Shown here piece by piece: positions 62,882 through 64,000 of a stretch of DNA of 64,000 nt. Both the position numbers and the translations under genes were made by a program. Numbering within the stretch: the stretch's first letter is position 1; every line of letters starts with the position of its first letter. Origin of the DNA: Gp1-AA133 sp963850425 (lineage in GTDB: Bacteria; Acidobacteriota; Terriglobia; Terriglobales; Acidobacteriaceae); contig CAWKLF010000008.1 in NCBI GenBank assembly GCA_963850425.1, positions 170,515-234,514 of the forward strand. The letters run 5' to 3'. The notes beneath the pieces are model-generated. The model was not told the DNA's origin, made no database searches, and saw nothing but the letters and a program-made list of their open reading frames with translations.

Positions 62882-63553
62882 CTACCCCGCCTTCCGAAAC
62901 GTCAAATTCATCCTCACCTGCCCGAACGCCGGATGAACCGCCATTTTTAGTGGCAGCACTCCGTGATAGCGAAGCCTGGCAGGGCCACCCCAGACCACGA
63001 CATCGCCGTGGTGAAGAACCAGGCGCTGGGTCTTGTCCCCGCGACCCTCGCCACCAAACAAGAAGGTTGCTGGTATTCCCAGTGAGACCGAGACGATGGG
63101 CTGCGCGAAGTCCTTTTCGTCCTTATCTTGATGCAAGGACAACTTGGTGCCTGGCTCATAACAGTTGACCAGGCAGGCATCGGGACGAAATGCGGGGAAC
63201 CCGGCCTCAGCTGCCGCCGTCACCGCCAGGTTAAGAAATTCTTGCGGCATCCTCGGCCAGAGCTTGCCACTCTCCGGATCGATCGCTTCGTAGCGATAGC
63301 CGCCGCGATCTGTGATCCACCCCAAAGACCCGCAGTTTGTCATTGCGACCGACATGCGATGGCCGCCGGGCGTTACCATATGGCGCAGAGGCGCGTGCGC
63401 AATCACGGCGCGTAACGCGGACATTATTTCTATCTCATCGGCCCGCGCGAAATTCCGCAGGAGAAATGCGCCGGCACCCAAGCTTTCCTTGGATTTCACA
63501 ACCGCCGATGCATCTTCGAACAGGTCGCGGGTTAGGGCTCTATTGTTGGGCAT
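62882..63553 (-). CDS. alkB: AlkB-type DNA/RNA alkylation-repair dioxygenase
   Basis: A 223-residue Fe(II)/2-oxoglutarate dioxygenase that removes methyl groups from 1-methyladenine and 3-methylcytosine. Seen: the fold's FRPDACLVNCYEPGTKLSLH, the HxD iron pair in LHQDKDE, the distal His in RYHGVLP, and the closing R-M-N-L-T-F-R that binds 2OG. It follows the second dioxygenase gene by 15 bases on the same strand, so they form an operon that continues past the window. Confidence 0.94.
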   Translation of the reverse strand: MPNNRALTRDLFEDASAVVKSKESLGAGAFLLRNFARADEIEIMSALRAVIAHAPLRHMVTPGGHRMSVAMTNCGSLGWITDRGGYRYEAIDPESGKLWPRMPQEFLNLAVTAAAEAGFPAFRPDACLVNCYEPGTKLSLHQDKDEKDFAQPIVSVSLGIPATFLFGGEGRGDKTQRLVLHHGDVVVWGGPARLRYHGVLPLKMAVHPAFGQVRMNLTFRKAG

Positions 63554-63568
63554 CTTCTCCGCTTGATT

Positions 63569-64000
63569 CTATTTCGCATCGTGAAAAATGATACCGAGAG
63601 TGTAACGTTGGCCGGAACGAAGGCGGCTCACGCCATGCCGAATGTTCACGCGATAGGTGCCGCGGGTTCCACGCACTGGGCGATGATGAACGGAAAATGC
63701 GACAGCATCTCCGCGCCGGAGCGGCACGACCTCAACCCGGGATTGCATTCGTGGTCGCTGCTCGGTGAGCACAAATTCTCCACCACTAAAATCCTTTCCC
63801 GGCTCTGATAACAAGATGGCTACCTGGATGGGAAAAACGTGCTCCCCATATAAATCCTGATGCAGGCAGTTGTAATCCCCGACGCCATACTGCAGGAGCA
63901 AAGGTGTCGGCTTGTCCTGACCGGCCGAGTGACATAGCTGCAGAAATTCCTCGTGCCGCTTCGGATATCTCACGTCGTCCTTCATGGCGTCGTTCCAGCG
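63569..64000 (-). CDS. 2OG-Fe(II) oxygenase, 5' end outside window
   Basis: The C-terminal part (over 140 residues) of a second Fe(II)/2OG dioxygenase. The frame is open through the window edge (upstream codons read RWNDAMKDD), so the ATG at 63985 is probably internal. Seen: NCLHQDLYGEHVFPIQ with an HxD iron pair, then GEFVLTEQRPRMQSR, VHHRPVRGTRGTYRVN with the distal His and the 2OG Arg, and RHGVSRLRSGQRYTLGI. It is transcribed just before alkB. A role in alkylation repair is inferred from this pairing; its substrate is unknown. Confidence 0.85.
   Translation of the reverse strand, partial: RWNDAMKDDVRYPKRHEEFLQLCHSAGQDKPTPLLLQYGVGDYNCLHQDLYGEHVFPIQVAILLSEPGKDFSGGEFVLTEQRPRMQSRVEVVPLRRGDAVAFSVHHRPVRGTRGTYRVNIRHGVSRLRSGQRYTLGIIFHDAK

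Overview
The window is a gene-dense bacterial chromosome segment with tightly packed operons. I infer an acidobacterium, probably an aerobic soil heterotroph. The inference rests on the gene mix: a carboxypeptidase-regulatory outer-membrane barrel, TolB/PD40 proteins, many secreted or glycan-active enzymes, a FecR plus CHASE2-cyclase pair, and short interspersed elements of the 'cctgagcgaagcgaaggacc' and 'cgcagaggacgcagag' kinds that I associate with that phylum. No rRNA, tRNA, phage, transposase or CRISPR array was seen.

Layout. 1-4595: the distal part of a histidine operon (hisD-C-B-H-F-A), with ATGA-type overlaps at several junctions. 4624-14092: a metallopeptidase/ATP-grasp pair, a YpfJ-type metallopeptidase, an HpcH/HpaI aldolase, GluQ-RS, a dicarboxylate symporter, an aldehyde dehydrogenase and a K+ channel. 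14097-16790: a GH63-like glucosidase.

16793-30678 is the most unusual region. It is a redox island in three transcription units: a five-heme cytochrome c (minus strand); a plus-strand operon of a NuoE-NuoF fusion, a NuoG-like/two-cNMP-domain/ferredoxin fusion, a b-type cytochrome-like membrane protein and an anchored ten-heme cytochrome; and a minus-strand pair of an outer-membrane barrel and a ten-heme cytochrome fused to LVIVD repeats. Together these could carry electrons between NADH and the cell exterior, in either direction. The anchored decaheme gene and the barrel gene each carry a one-base frame disruption in this sequence.

30837-40370: zwf, a CHASE2 adenylate-cyclase-like protein with a FecR protein upstream, a double GlcG/HbpS-domain lipoprotein, and a secreted repeat protein with one heme motif. 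40559-45969: amino-acid synthesis genes (lysC, hom, ilvB, ilvH). Upstream of ilvB lies a promoter, a 33-codon leader peptide rich in Ile/Val/Leu, and two mutually exclusive hairpins, which is the layout of a transcription attenuator. 46240-50031: phosphoketolase and acetate kinase, surrounded by interspersed repeats. 50321-57985: sugar metabolism (epimerase-like protein, TolB-like protein, FucP-type transporter, large secreted glycosidase). 58082-64000: nicotinate phosphoribosyltransferase, a PD-(D/E)XK-like nuclease candidate, an enoyl-CoA hydratase, a ParB-like protein, AlkB and a second 2OG-Fe(II) oxygenase cut by the window end.

No database search was possible. All functions are read from motifs and family knowledge, and domain positions are approximate.
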